Shown: positions 1 through 8,213, numbered from the stretch's first letter. The stretch is 64,000 bases of DNA from Paracoccaceae bacterium (GCA_027492585.1 JAPUEK010000034.1:1-64000); one strand, 5' to 3'. A program made the numbers and translations. The notes: generated from the sequence alone by a model not told the origin.

Positions 1-58
1 AGGGGTTTTGCACCCCTCCGGACCACCCCGCAGGATATTTATGCACAGGGGATGAGGG
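1..58 (-). repeat. Dispersed intergenic hairpin element, copy A (cut by window start)
   Basis: On the minus strand this is a conserved arm (GTGCATAAATATCCTGC) followed by CCGGAGGGG, TGCAAAA and the start of the closing arm, which runs off the window edge. It matches copies near 10.25 kb and 62.4 kb almost base for base. It lies directly downstream of the siderophore ABC operon, so it may end or protect that transcript. No T-run is visible. Confidence 0.75.
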
Positions 59-90
59 GAGCGGATTCCGATCTGAAAAGACGATCCGCC

Positions 91-846
91 CTAAAGGTGG
101 TGAAGCACCAGCGGTTTGCCATCGACCTCGGCCACGCGCAGATCCATTCCGTAGATCCGGCCCAGAACCTCTGCCGTGCAGACCCCTGCCGGGGGGCCTT
201 CCGCCGCGATCCGGCCATCCTTCATCGCCACGACATGATCCGCCCAGACCGCCGCGTAATTGATGTCATGCAGCACCACGACCACACTGCGCCCCGCGTC
301 CCGCAGCGCCGACAGCCGGGCCATCACCGCGCGGGCATGGGCCATGTCGAGCGCAGCCAGCGGCTCATCGAGCAAGAGCCAGTCCGCGCCCTGGGCGAAA
401 CACATGGCGATGAAGGCGCGCTGGCGCTGGCCGCCCGAAAGCTCCTCCAGAAAGCGGTCGGCGAGGGGGGTGAGGTCCAGCGTCTCCAGCGCTTCGGCCA
501 CGAGCGCTGCATCCTGCCGGCCGGGGCGGCCCTGATGGTGCGGCCAGCGTCCGAAGGCGACCAGTTCGCGCACCCGCAGGCGGCTTCCGGTCGGGTTGGA
601 TTGCGACAGGATCGCCATGCGCCGCGCCAGATCGCGTGTCGGCGTGCGGGCCACATCGGCGCCGTCCACCTCCACCCGCCCGGATTGCAGCGGTGCGAGA
701 CGCCCGACCATCGACAGCAGCGTCGATTTCCCCGCCCCGTTCGGCCCGATGAGCGCCGTCACCTTGCCCTTGGGCAGGGTCAGGTCGATCCCTTCCAGTA
801 TCGACACCCCGCCGATCCGGTGGCTCACCCCCTCGATACGGATCAT
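91..846 (-). CDS. Ferric-siderophore ABC transporter ATP-binding protein
   Basis: ATPase of an iron(III)-siderophore importer, acting on the cytoplasmic face of the inner membrane. The 251-residue protein has Walker A GPNGAGKST (about residues 34-42), signature LSGGQ (136-140), Walker B WLLLDEP (156-162), a D-loop LAALD and the switch histidine in VLHD (about 193). Length and spacing are those of the FepC/FhuC/FatE group. It is the last gene of a four-gene minus-strand operon (binding protein, permease, permease, ATPase), and its start overlaps the stop of the upstream permease by 4 bases, suggesting translational coupling. The actual siderophore (catecholate or other) cannot be read from sequence. 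A dispersed hairpin element follows the stop. Confidence 0.9.
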   Translation of the reverse strand: MIRIEGVSHRIGGVSILEGIDLTLPKGKVTALIGPNGAGKSTLLSMVGRLAPLQSGRVEVDGADVARTPTRDLARRMAILSQSNPTGSRLRVRELVAFGRWPHHQGRPGRQDAALVAEALETLDLTPLADRFLEELSGGQRQRAFIAMCFAQGADWLLLDEPLAALDMAHARAVMARLSALRDAGRSVVVVLHDINYAAVWADHVVAMKDGRIAAEGPPAGVCTAEVLGRIYGMDLRVAEVDGKPLVLHHL

Positions 847-1787
847 CGCGCGCGCCCTTTCAACAGAAGCCAGAGGAAGAACAGCCCGCCGAGAAATTCG
901 ATCACCACCGACAGGGTGGATTGCAGGCCAAGGAGCCGCTCGAACAGGAACTGTCCGCAGACGAGCACCAGCCCCGCCACCAGCATCGCCATCGGCAGGC
1001 TGCGGGCATGGCGCGCGGTTCCGGCCAGCTCATAGCCCAGCCCGGCGACGATCAGCCCGAGAAAGGCCACCGGCCCGACAAGCGCCGTCGAGACGGAGAC
1101 GAGGACCGCCACGAGGATCAGCGCCCCGATCACCAGCCGGTCATGCGCCAGCCCGAGCGAAACGGCCAGCGGCCGGCCGAGCGCCAGCACATCCAGCTTG
1201 GGCGCGAGCACAAGGGCAAGGCCCGCGCCGCCAAGGCACAAGGCCCCTGCCAGGGGCAGCAGCGCCACGTCGATCTTGGTGAAGCTCGCAAAGCTCGCCG
1301 CCTGCACGATCGCATAGGCATTCGGGTCCATGATCCGCGCCAGAAACCCGGAGGCGGAGCGGAACAGCACGCCGAGGATCACCCCGGTCAGGATCAGCCG
1401 CGGAATATCCTGCGAGGCGCGGCCCAGCAGCGTCCCGAAGAGGAGGAGGGCAGCCACCACCATCACCGCCGTTTCCACCGCGAATTTCACCGGGCCGAGC
1501 ACATCGACGAAGCCGCCGAGGCCAAGACTTGCGACAAGCGCAGTCTGCATGAGGACGTAAAGCGCATCGAAACCCATGATCTGCGGCGTCAGGATGCGGT
1601 TGCGGCTGACGGTCTGGAACAGCACCGTCGAAACAGCAACCGCAATGCCGACGATCAGCATCCCCGCCAGTTTTCCCGCCCGCAGCGGCAGGACGAAACC
1701 GATGGTCTTCGGGTCCAGCCCCCAGAAGAGATAGGCGGCCGATGCCAGCACCAGCCCCGCCGCCATGAAAACCATGCGCCTATCCAC
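843..1787 (-). CDS. Iron-siderophore ABC transporter permease (second subunit)
   Basis: FecCD-family inner-membrane permease that would pair with the permease encoded just upstream to form the translocation channel. The protein is almost wholly hydrophobic with many predicted membrane segments. The C-terminal half contains the ALVGPVAFLGLIVAGLG stretch typical of FecCD/BtuC permeases, which contacts the ATPase. I chose the GTG at 1787, giving MDRRMVFMAAG, because it overlaps the upstream stop. An in-frame ATG at 1775 is the alternative. The frame stays open to 1925, but that extension is Cys/Trp-rich and lies inside the neighbouring permease gene, so I excluded it. Length, about 314 residues, is normal for the family. 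Confidence 0.88.
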   Translation of the reverse strand: MDRRMVFMAAGLVLASAAYLFWGLDPKTIGFVLPLRAGKLAGMLIVGIAVAVSTVLFQTVSRNRILTPQIMGFDALYVLMQTALVASLGLGGFVDVLGPVKFAVETAVMVVAALLLFGTLLGRASQDIPRLILTGVILGVLFRSASGFLARIMDPNAYAIVQAASFASFTKIDVALLPLAGALCLGGAGLALVLAPKLDVLALGRPLAVSLGLAHDRLVIGALILVAVLVSVSTALVGPVAFLGLIVAGLGYELAGTARHARSLPMAMLVAGLVLVCGQFLFERLLGLQSTLSVVIEFLGGLFFLWLLLKGRAR

Positions 1788-2733
1788 GCCGTGGCTCCCG
1801 ATAGAGAAGCCAGAGGAACAGGCAGGAGCCGACGACCCCCAGAACCGTGCCGACCGGCACTTCGTAGGGATAGCGCACCAGCCGACCGGCAATGTCGCAG
1901 GCGAGCACCAGCACCGCACCGCCAAGCGCCGTCACCGGCAGCGTGGCGCGCAGATTGTCGCCCATGCGGCGCGCGACGATGTTCGGCACCACCAGCCCGA
2001 CGAAGGGGATCATGCCGACGGTCACGATGACCATGGCCGTCACCACCGAAACGACGACCAGCCCGATCCGCATCACCGCTTCGGGGCGCAGGCCAAGGCC
2101 GGTCGCCGTCTCCCGACCGAGACCGAGGATCGCAAAACGGTCCGCTGCGAACCAGGCGAGGGCGGCCATCAGCCCGGCGATCCACAAAAGCTCATAGCGG
2201 CCGGCGATCACACCGGAAAACTCCCCCGTCATCAGCCAGATGCCGATGAGCTGCAAAAGATCCGTCTGCCAGCCGATGAAGGTCACGACCGCGCCCAGCA
2301 CACCGGACAGCACGATGCCGACAAGCGGCACGAGCAGGACATCGCGCGGCGGCAAGGCGCGGATCAGCCGCAGGAACAGCGCGGTTCCGGCCATGGCGCC
2401 AAGGCTCGCCACGATCATCTTGACCCAGATCGGCGCAGAGGGCGCCAGAAGCGTCACCGCCAGCAGACCGAGTGCCGCGCTTTCGGCGGTTCCGGTGGTT
2501 CCCGGCTCGACGAAGCGGTTGCGGACCAGCTGCTGCATGACCACCCCGGCAATCGCCAGAGCCGCGCCGGTCAGGATGACGGCCACGGTGCGGGGCAGAC
2601 GGGAAACCGTCAGGATCAGCAGGATCTGCGGGTCGTTGCCCGCATCTGCAAAATTCACGCCGGCAGCCCCGATCAGCACGCTGGCCAAAGTCAGCGGCAC
2701 CAGCAGAAGCAGAAGGATCGGGGCCGGGCGCAT
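1780..2733 (-). CDS. Iron-siderophore ABC transporter permease (first subunit)
   Basis: FecCD-family permease of 317 residues and the partner of the next gene. It starts with a hydrophobic segment (MRPAPILLLLLVPLTLASVL). It carries the conserved SRLPRTVAVILTGAALAIAG motif early and a late GMIPFVGLVVPNIVARRM motif, both characteristic of FecCD/BtuC permeases such as FatD and CeuB. It follows the binding-protein gene after a 36-base gap that holds a GC-rich hairpin, and it overlaps the second permease by 8 bases. Specificity is expected to come from the binding protein, not from this subunit. Confidence 0.9.
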   Translation of the reverse strand: MRPAPILLLLLVPLTLASVLIGAAGVNFADAGNDPQILLILTVSRLPRTVAVILTGAALAIAGVVMQQLVRNRFVEPGTTGTAESAALGLLAVTLLAPSAPIWVKMIVASLGAMAGTALFLRLIRALPPRDVLLVPLVGIVLSGVLGAVVTFIGWQTDLLQLIGIWLMTGEFSGVIAGRYELLWIAGLMAALAWFAADRFAILGLGRETATGLGLRPEAVMRIGLVVVSVVTAMVIVTVGMIPFVGLVVPNIVARRMGDNLRATLPVTALGGAVLVLACDIAGRLVRYPYEVPVGTVLGVVGSCLFLWLLYREPRRG

Positions 2734-2742
2734 GGGGCGAAA

Positions 2743-2762
2743 GCGGGGGCCGAGGCCCCCGC
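2743..2762 (-). other. Intercistronic hairpin between binding-protein and permease genes
   Basis: A perfect 8-bp stem (GCGGGGGC / GCCCCCGC) with a 4-base loop fills the gap between the periplasmic-protein gene and the first permease gene. There is no T-run. In ABC operons such hairpins often protect the 3' end of the binding-protein message or reduce read-through. That role is inferred here. Confidence 0.6.
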
Positions 2763-2769
2763 AGATCCG

Positions 2770-3666
2770 TTACTTCGAGAAGGCGGCGGTCAGCTCGTCC
2801 AGCGTCTTGCCCATCGAGGTGAAGCCGCCGCCCGCGATGTAGACCGGCGCCGGGGAGAGGTAGACGATATGGCCGGTCTTGCCGGCGGTGGTCCCGGCCA
2901 CCAGCGGATTGTCGAGCGTTGCCTGCGCCGCGGCGCCTTCACCCACGGCAGCACCCCGGTCGATCACGATCAGCCAGTCGGGGTTCACTTCGGCGATGAA
3001 CTCGAAGGAAATGGAATCGCCATGGGTTTCCGGGTTCAGGTTCTCATGCGCTTCGGGCAGGTCGAGCGCGGTATGGAGCCAGCCGAACCGCGAGCCCTTG
3101 CCGAAGGCCGAAACCTTGGGGCCGTTGGTCTGGATGATGAGCGCATTGCCCTTGCCGGCCACCGCCGCCTTGGCCGCAGCAGTCTTGGCATCCAGCGTGG
3201 CGATCATCTCGGCGGCCTTGTCGGCCTTGCCGAAGAGCTTGCCATAGGCGTCGATCCGCGCACGGGCCTCGGTCGGCAGGTCTTCCCAGATGGTCATGTC
3301 GATGGTGGTGGCAACCGGCGCCAGCGCCTCCACCTGGCTGGCGGAGCGCCCGCCGGCAATGATCAGATCAGGGGCGAGACCGGCGAGCGTTTCGAGGTTC
3401 GGCTCGAAGAGGGTGCCGACCTTGGTGGCCGAAGCCGCCACACCGCCGAGGTAATCCACATAGAGATTGTCCGGCACGCCGACGAGGCTGACGCCGAGGG
3501 CGGTCAGGCTGTCGATCGCAGCCAGATCGAGTGCCACGACCTTCGCCGGAGAAGCGGGCAGGGTCACATCGCCTTTGGCGGTGGCGATCGTCACATCCTC
3601 GGCAAGAGCAGGCAGGGCGAGGGCAAAAGTCGCGGCCAGAAGGCCGGGAAAGCTCATGCGGATCAT
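2770..3666 (-). CDS. Periplasmic iron-siderophore binding protein
   Basis: Substrate-binding protein (298 residues) of the siderophore importer, first gene of the operon. An N-terminal Sec signal peptide is clear: a hydrophobic run ending ALPALA, then EDVTIAT. The mature part follows the FepB/FatB/CeuE cluster A-8 pattern: an early PASPAKVVALDLAAIDSL segment, the LAPDLIIAGGRSA strand and a C-terminal domain after a long connecting helix. It resembles the FatB/CeuE/YclQ subgroup more than FhuD. The gene diverges from a DUF2218 gene across a 122-bp spacer in which I could not identify a convincing Fur, Irr or RirA site. The ligand is unknown. Confidence 0.88.
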   Translation of the reverse strand: MIRMSFPGLLAATFALALPALAEDVTIATAKGDVTLPASPAKVVALDLAAIDSLTALGVSLVGVPDNLYVDYLGGVAASATKVGTLFEPNLETLAGLAPDLIIAGGRSASQVEALAPVATTIDMTIWEDLPTEARARIDAYGKLFGKADKAAEMIATLDAKTAAAKAAVAGKGNALIIQTNGPKVSAFGKGSRFGWLHTALDLPEAHENLNPETHGDSISFEFIAEVNPDWLIVIDRGAAVGEGAAAQATLDNPLVAGTTAGKTGHIVYLSPAPVYIAGGGFTSMGKTLDELTAAFSK

Positions 3667-3788
3667 CGGGGTCTCCTCAGGAAGGGAACGTGTGGCTGAT
3701 GATCTGGCTTCACGCGATGCGGGCCGAATACCGCCTTGTCCGGAAGAGGTCCAGAAGATATTCAGGGTAAAACTCTAAGGAATTCTCC

Positions 3789-4103
3789 ATGATCACCTCC
3801 ACCGCCCGGTTCGCCACCAAGCACGGTTCCAAGTATATCAGCCAGCTTTGCAAGCATTTCGCCCACAAGGTCGAAGTGGAATATGACGACACGCATGGCC
3901 GTGCCGCGCTGCCGTCAGGCCCGGCGGAACTGGTGGCCGATGCCGAAGGTCTGAACGTTCGGGTGACGGCGCCGGACCTCAAAGGGATCATCGGGGCGCG
4001 CTTCGTGATCGACAGCCATCTGGTGACTTTCGCCTATCGTGAGGATTTCTCGGGCTTCCAGTGGAATATCGAGCCGGGAAGCACCGTGGAACCCGAAGCC
4101 TAA
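3789..4103 (+). CDS. DUF2218 domain protein
   Basis: A 104-residue protein matching the DUF2218 family as I know it: an N-terminal TKHGSKYISQLCKHFAHK segment with conserved Lys/His residues, then a short beta-rich region and a FSGFQWNIEPG ending. No biochemical function is established. Family members are often found beside iron-siderophore transport genes, as here, where it diverges from the siderophore binding-protein gene. AAGGA lies seven bases before the ATG. The stop codon overlaps the stop of the convergent modC gene by three bases, so the two transcripts must share their ends. Confidence 0.8.
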   Translation: MITSTARFATKHGSKYISQLCKHFAHKVEVEYDDTHGRAALPSGPAELVADAEGLNVRVTAPDLKGIIGARFVIDSHLVTFAYREDFSGFQWNIEPGSTVEPEA

Positions 4104-5197
4104 GGCGTCACAACCTCCGGCCCGCCGATGCTTTCGGGGGCAACGGAAACTGCCTTCAGCACCGCAAAGACCGGCATCCCGGGCGCAAGGGCCAGACGCT
4201 CCGCCGAGCGGCGGGTGATGCGGGCGAGGATCGGCTCGCCCCCCGCTGCAAGCTGAACCATCACGCCGCCCTCTCCGGCACGCAGTTCGCGCACGGTGGC
4301 GGGCAGGATGTTGAGCGCGGAAATCCCCTCGGGACGGGTCAGGGCCAGCATCACATCCTGAGCCAGAATCCGCAGGCGGATTTCCGAACCGGCAGGCGCG
4401 GCAAGATGCGGCAGCCAGACCGGCCCGCTGGCGCAGTCGAGCCGTGTCAGGCCGTCTTCCTCCTGCGCGGCGACGCGGGCGCGCAGGATCGCGCCGGCCT
4501 CCCGCAGGCCGAAGCCGGGGGCGAGAGCGGGATCGGCCAGCACCTCTGCCACCGGGCCTGAGGCGGTGACACGGCCCGCCTCCAGAAGGACCACCGTGGT
4601 CGCCAGCCGGGCAATCTCGGCCATGGAATGACTGACATAAAGGATCGGCAGGCGCAGCTCGTCGCGCAGCCTTTCCAGATAGGGCAGGATCTCGGCCTTG
4701 CGGGCCTCATCGAGTGCGGCGAGCGGCTCATCCATCAGGAGAAGCCGGGGCCGCGACAGGATCGCCCGGCCAAGGGCGACGCGCTGCTTCTCCCCACCCG
4801 ACAGATGCGAGGGGCGCCGGTCAAGGAGCGATCCGATGCCGAGAAGCGTCACGATCCGGTCGAACTCCGCCCCATCGGCACCACGCGGCGCGAACCAGCC
4901 GCCATAGCGCAGGTTCTGGCGCACGGTCAGATGCGGAAAGAGCCGGCCTTCCTGAAAGACATAACCCATCCGCCGCCGATGGGGCGGCAGCGACAGGCGG
5001 GCGGCGGTATCCAGCAGCAGCTCACCGTCCAGCCCGATCCGGCCGCGATCCGGTTGCAACAGCCCCGCAACCGCATTGACCAGCGTGGTCTTGCCGGAGC
5101 CGGAGCGCCCGAAGAGCGCGGTCACGCCCGGCGGGGCCTCGAACCGCGCCGAAAGATGCAGGCCGGGAAAGCGATGCTCCAGATCGACCGACAGCAT
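4100..5197 (-). CDS. modC: Molybdate ABC transporter ATP-binding protein ModC
   Basis: ATPase of the molybdate importer, 365 residues. Walker A GRSGSGKTT is at about residues 30-38, followed by the LSGGEKQRVALGRA signature and LLLMDEPLAALD Walker B. A C-terminal extension of about 140 residues fits the regulatory TOBE/Mop domain (RLDCASGPVWLP, LNILPATVREL, ARITRRSAERLAL). The ATG at 5197 overlaps the modB stop in TGATG, so translation is probably coupled. The frame remains open upstream to 5869, but that part is the antisense-like shadow of modB. It is the last gene of modE-modA-modB-modC. Confidence 0.93.
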   Translation of the reverse strand: MLSVDLEHRFPGLHLSARFEAPPGVTALFGRSGSGKTTLVNAVAGLLQPDRGRIGLDGELLLDTAARLSLPPHRRRMGYVFQEGRLFPHLTVRQNLRYGGWFAPRGADGAEFDRIVTLLGIGSLLDRRPSHLSGGEKQRVALGRAILSRPRLLLMDEPLAALDEARKAEILPYLERLRDELRLPILYVSHSMAEIARLATTVVLLEAGRVTASGPVAEVLADPALAPGFGLREAGAILRARVAAQEEDGLTRLDCASGPVWLPHLAAPAGSEIRLRILAQDVMLALTRPEGISALNILPATVRELRAGEGGVMVQLAAGGEPILARITRRSAERLALAPGMPVFAVLKAVSVAPESIGGPEVVTP

Positions 5198-5895
5198 CAC
5201 GCCCCCCCGATCCAGCGGGCGACGGCGCGGCCTAACCATTCGGACAGGATCAGCGCCGCCATGGCGATCGTGACGGAGACCATGACGAGCCGCAGCGCCT
5301 GTCCATCGCCGCCCGGCACCTGAAGGAACGCATAGATGGCCGAGGGCAGGGTCTGCGTCTGGCCCGGAATGTTGGAAACGAAGGTGATCGTGGCCCCGAA
5401 TTCGCCCATGGCCTTGGCGAAGGCGAGGATGGCGCCCGCCACGATACCGGGCAGGATCAACGGCAGCGTCACGGTCAGAAACACCCAGATCCGCGGGGCG
5501 CCGAGGGTTGCGGCGGCGGCCTCCAGCTTCGGATCCACCGCCTCGATGGCGAGCCGGATGGCGCGCACCATCAGCGGAAAGGCCATGACGCCGGAGGCAA
5601 GTGCGGCCCCGGTCCAGCGGAAGGCGAAGACGAGGCCGAACCATTCGTCCAACACCTGCCCGACAGCTCCGCGCCGCCCGAAGGTCATCAGGAGCACATA
5701 GCCCGTCACCACCGGCGGCAGGATCAGCGGCAGATGCACCAGCCCGTTGAGCAGTTGCTTGCCCCAGAAAGACCAGCGCGCCAGCACATAGGCGACGAAG
5801 ATGCCGGGCGGCAGGCTCAGCACGGTGGCCCAAACGGAGACGCGCAGCGACAAGGCCACTGCGCGCCATTCGTCAGGGGTCAGCCAGTCGGTCAT
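5197..5895 (-). CDS. modB: Molybdate ABC transporter permease ModB
   Basis: Single-type inner-membrane permease of 232 residues with about five hydrophobic segments. It contains the binding-protein-dependent transport motif EAAAATLGAPRIWVFLTVTLP (EAA loop), which docks onto ModC, and the AKAMGEFGATITF stretch typical of ModB/CysT. It starts six bases after the modA stop and overlaps modC by three bases. The gene set modA-modB-modC in this order leaves little doubt. Confidence 0.93.
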   Translation of the reverse strand: MTDWLTPDEWRAVALSLRVSVWATVLSLPPGIFVAYVLARWSFWGKQLLNGLVHLPLILPPVVTGYVLLMTFGRRGAVGQVLDEWFGLVFAFRWTGAALASGVMAFPLMVRAIRLAIEAVDPKLEAAAATLGAPRIWVFLTVTLPLILPGIVAGAILAFAKAMGEFGATITFVSNIPGQTQTLPSAIYAFLQVPGGDGQALRLVMVSVTIAMAALILSEWLGRAVARWIGGA

Positions 5896-5901
5896 CGTCC
5901 C

Positions 5902-6681
5902 TCAATGCAGGACGGTGAAGCCCTGTCCGGTGAAATCGGCATCCGCCGCGTCGGAGCTGAGCGCTTCGAGGAAGGCCTTGTCCGCCGGGTCCGCGGCGCC
6001 TTTCAGCAGCGCCGCCGGATAGACGATAGCCGGGTGGCTGTCGTTCGGGAAGGTGCCGACCACGGTGACATTCTCATCCGCGACGGCATCGGAGGCATAG
6101 ACGATGCCGTAGGGTGCTTCCCCGGAAGACACCAGCGCCAGCGCCGCCCGGACGTTCTCGGCCTGCGCGACCGAAGGTTCCACCGCGCCCCAGATGCCGA
6201 GCGCTTCGAGCGAGGCTTTGCCGTATTGGCCGGCCGGAACGGAATCGACCATCGCCATGGCCAGTTTGCCATCGCCCAGAAGACCCTTCAGATCGAAGTC
6301 CTTGCCGATCTCGACCTTGGCGTCATCCTTGCCATGGGCGACGAGAACCAGCGTATTGCCCAGAAGGTCGGTGCGCGTGCCATCGACGACCAGCCCGGCC
6401 TTCTCGACCTCATCCATCCAGTTCACGGCGGCGGAGATGAAGATATCCGCCGGAGCGCCCTCGATGATCTGCTTGGCCAGCGCGTTGGAGCCCGCATAGG
6501 AAATCGTCACCGTGTTGCCGGTGGCGGTCTGGAAATCGGCGGCCACCGCATCCAGCGCGTTCTTCAGCGAGGCGGCGGCGAAAACCACGACCTCTTCGGC
6601 GCTCGCCTGCATCGGCAGGGCAAGGGTGGCGGTGGCCACCGAGGCGAGGATCGCACGGCGGATCGGGGAAAGGGGGGACAT
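5902..6681 (-). CDS. modA: Periplasmic molybdate-binding protein ModA
   Basis: Binding protein of the molybdate importer. The ATG at 6681 is preceded by GGAG at good spacing and gives a Sec signal peptide (basic SPIRR, hydrophobic core, cleavage after ASA). The mature protein begins EEVVVFAAASLKNALDAVAADF, and it contains GSNALAKQIIEGAPADIFISA and VPAGQYGKASLEALG, all hallmark ModA segments that form the oxyanion pocket. Length (about 259 residues) is typical. A further 19 upstream codons are open but would run through the ModE-box palindrome, so I rejected them. The operator just 12 bases ahead of the start codon implies repression when molybdate is plentiful. Confidence 0.93.
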   Translation of the reverse strand: MSPLSPIRRAILASVATATLALPMQASAEEVVVFAAASLKNALDAVAADFQTATGNTVTISYAGSNALAKQIIEGAPADIFISAAVNWMDEVEKAGLVVDGTRTDLLGNTLVLVAHGKDDAKVEIGKDFDLKGLLGDGKLAMAMVDSVPAGQYGKASLEALGIWGAVEPSVAQAENVRAALALVSSGEAPYGIVYASDAVADENVTVVGTFPNDSHPAIVYPAALLKGAADPADKAFLEALSSDAADADFTGQGFTVLH

Positions 6682-6692
6682 GGCGGCTCCAG

Positions 6693-6715
6693 CGTTATGT
6701 TTCGGCGAACATAAC
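6693..6715 (-). promoter_or_regulatory. ModE-box-like operator upstream of modA
   Basis: GTTATGTT-TCGGCG-AACATAAC is a perfect 8-bp inverted repeat with a 6-base spacer, between modE and modA. Layout and half-sites resemble the E. coli ModE box (CGTTATAT, spacer, ATAACG). A modE gene is adjacent, so autogenous control of molybdate uptake is the natural reading. It lies only 12 bases from the modA start, so binding could also mask the 5' end of the message. Confidence 0.75.
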
Positions 6716-6741
6716 ATCAGAGCCGGGGAGGGCTGCAAGCG

Positions 6742-7131
6742 CTATTTCCCGTCAGACACATCCGACACCGCGGAGGAGCGCAGCATGGCCTGCAGGGCGG
6801 AGACATCCTCGACGGTGGCGGCACGGAGGGCGGCCTCTGCGGCACGGTAGCGCCGCAGGACCTCTTCGCCCGCCTCGGTCAGATGCGCGCCGCCGCCGCC
6901 GGACCCGCCGCGGGCGCTGCTGACCACCGGCTGGGTGAAGGCCTTGTTCATCTCCTCCACCAGCATCCAGGCGCGCTTGTAGCTCATGTCCATCTGCCGC
7001 CCGGCGGCCGAGATGGAGCCGGTATCGCGGATCCGCTCCAGCAGTTCGGCCTTGCCGGGGCCAAGCATGAAATCCGCCTCGAAATAGATGCGGAGACGAA
7101 GGCGCGGGGGTTTGGGGTCTGGCTTGGGCAT
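6742..7131 (-). CDS. modE: ModE-type molybdate-responsive HTH regulator, single domain
   Basis: A 129-residue regulator with the ModE N-terminal winged helix: FEADFMLGPGKAELLERIRDTGSISAAGRQMDMSYKRAWMLVEEMN is the family motif for recognition helix and dimer contacts. A Gly-rich wing segment (ARGGSGGGGAHLTEAGEE) follows. The C-terminal Mop/TOBE pair that binds molybdate in E. coli ModE is missing, so this is the short form found in many alphaproteobacteria. How it senses molybdate without that domain is not visible here. It is first in the modEABC cluster, with the presumed operator just behind its stop. Confidence 0.85.
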   Translation of the reverse strand: MPKPDPKPPRLRLRIYFEADFMLGPGKAELLERIRDTGSISAAGRQMDMSYKRAWMLVEEMNKAFTQPVVSSARGGSGGGGAHLTEAGEEVLRRYRAAEAALRAATVEDVSALQAMLRSSAVSDVSDGK

Positions 7132-7184
7132 GGCGGATCATCCCCCGAAGGGCGGGGACGGTTCAAGCGGGATGTTGCGGTCTT

Positions 7185-8075
7185 TCAGCCAAGGTAGTGG
7201 CCGATCGCCTTCAACGGCGGCGGCGGCTCCTGCCCCAGATGCGGGGCAAGGCTGATTTCCGCCGTCCGGCAGATCGCATCCAGCGGAAGACCGTTCTGGC
7301 TGACGGCGAAGGGATGGCTCAGCTCCTCCGTCACTTCGGCGAGGCCGAGGAACATATAGGCCACGACAGCGACGAAGAAGGGGGTCAGCCAGCCCGTCGT
7401 CTGGTTCAGGGCAAGCGGCAACATCAGGCAGTAAAGGTAGATCGTGCGGTAGATGAGCAGCGAATAGACATAGGGAAGCGGGCTGGTGGCGATCCGCTCG
7501 CAGGCGGCCTGTTGAAGGGCGATGCTCGACATGCGGCCGGTCAGGCTGCGGGCGCCGAAGCCGTCCATGCGTCCGTCGCGCTCACATTCGGCCAGCAGCG
7601 CCGTCATGCGGTCGAGGGCGGCACAGGGCGGGTGGGCGGAGCCTGCCAGCGCGGCGACACCCGGAGGCGTCTCCGCATCGACCGGCAGCTTGCGGAGATT
7701 CATGCGATGGGCATGGAGGAAGTCCAGCGATTGTCGCAGCAGGTCCTGCCGGGTCGGGCGATCGGCAAGAAAGACCTCCGCCTCCCGCGCGAGGCTGCGA
7801 AGGTCGGCCAGCAGCCCGCCCCAGAGTTTGCGCGCCTCCCACCAGCGGTCATAGGCGGCGTTGTTGCGAAAGCCGAGGAACAGCGACAGGCCGATCCCGA
7901 AAACGGTATAGGCCGAGCCGTCGATCCGCGGCAGCAGGCCCGTCAGATGATCCACCGTCACCAGCACCAGCGAAACCGCAGCGAGGAACAGCACCGGACC
8001 GATGATCTGCGGGACGATGGAGCCACGCATCGCGGTCAGCAGTTGCAGGCTGTCAGGCTTGTCGCGGACGATCAT
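7185..8075 (-). CDS. Bestrophin-like / UPF0187 membrane protein
   Basis: A 296-residue membrane protein of the bacterial bestrophin (YneE/UPF0187) family, whose characterised members form pentameric ion channels. The diagnostic pattern is FLGFRNNAAYDRWWEARKLWG after two hydrophobic segments near the N terminus. Two further hydrophobic segments occur at about residues 200-245, followed by ELSHPFAVSQNGLPLDAICR, another family signature. The gene stands alone between modE and the TonB receptor, and no partner suggests a substrate. Confidence 0.88.
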   Translation of the reverse strand: MIVRDKPDSLQLLTAMRGSIVPQIIGPVLFLAAVSLVLVTVDHLTGLLPRIDGSAYTVFGIGLSLFLGFRNNAAYDRWWEARKLWGGLLADLRSLAREAEVFLADRPTRQDLLRQSLDFLHAHRMNLRKLPVDAETPPGVAALAGSAHPPCAALDRMTALLAECERDGRMDGFGARSLTGRMSSIALQQAACERIATSPLPYVYSLLIYRTIYLYCLMLPLALNQTTGWLTPFFVAVVAYMFLGLAEVTEELSHPFAVSQNGLPLDAICRTAEISLAPHLGQEPPPPLKAIGHYLG

Positions 8076-8195
8076 GCGCCTCTCTCCGATAGGTCGCGCA
8101 AGAGCAATCAGCTTTTTCCGGGCTGGGCAAGGCCCCTCCTCTGGCGGTTGTCAGGCAAGGAGGACACGGTTTCCGGGAGGAATGGGGCGGCGCTC

Positions 8196-8213
8196 AACAT
8201 GCACTTGCATGTT
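8196..8213. promoter_or_regulatory. Palindrome upstream of the TonB-dependent receptor
   Basis: AACATGCA-CT-TGCATGTT is a perfect 8-bp inverted repeat with a 2-base spacer, 79 bases upstream of the receptor start. Perfect symmetry and placement fit a transcription-factor operator controlling receptor expression. The TGCA halves recall alphaproteobacterial Fur/Mur sites (TGCAAAT-type), but the match is partial and the factor is unknown. Confidence 0.5.

Noticed and set aside
1765-3699. Long plus-strand open frame opposite the siderophore permease and binding-protein genes
   Set aside because: His/Asp/Gln-rich, repetitive composition typical of antisense frames in GC-rich DNA. The minus strand carries a coherent operon with recognisable domains.
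3667-3788. Fur, Irr or RirA site between the siderophore operon and the DUF2218 gene
   Set aside because: Only weak, non-symmetric matches; not enough to call.
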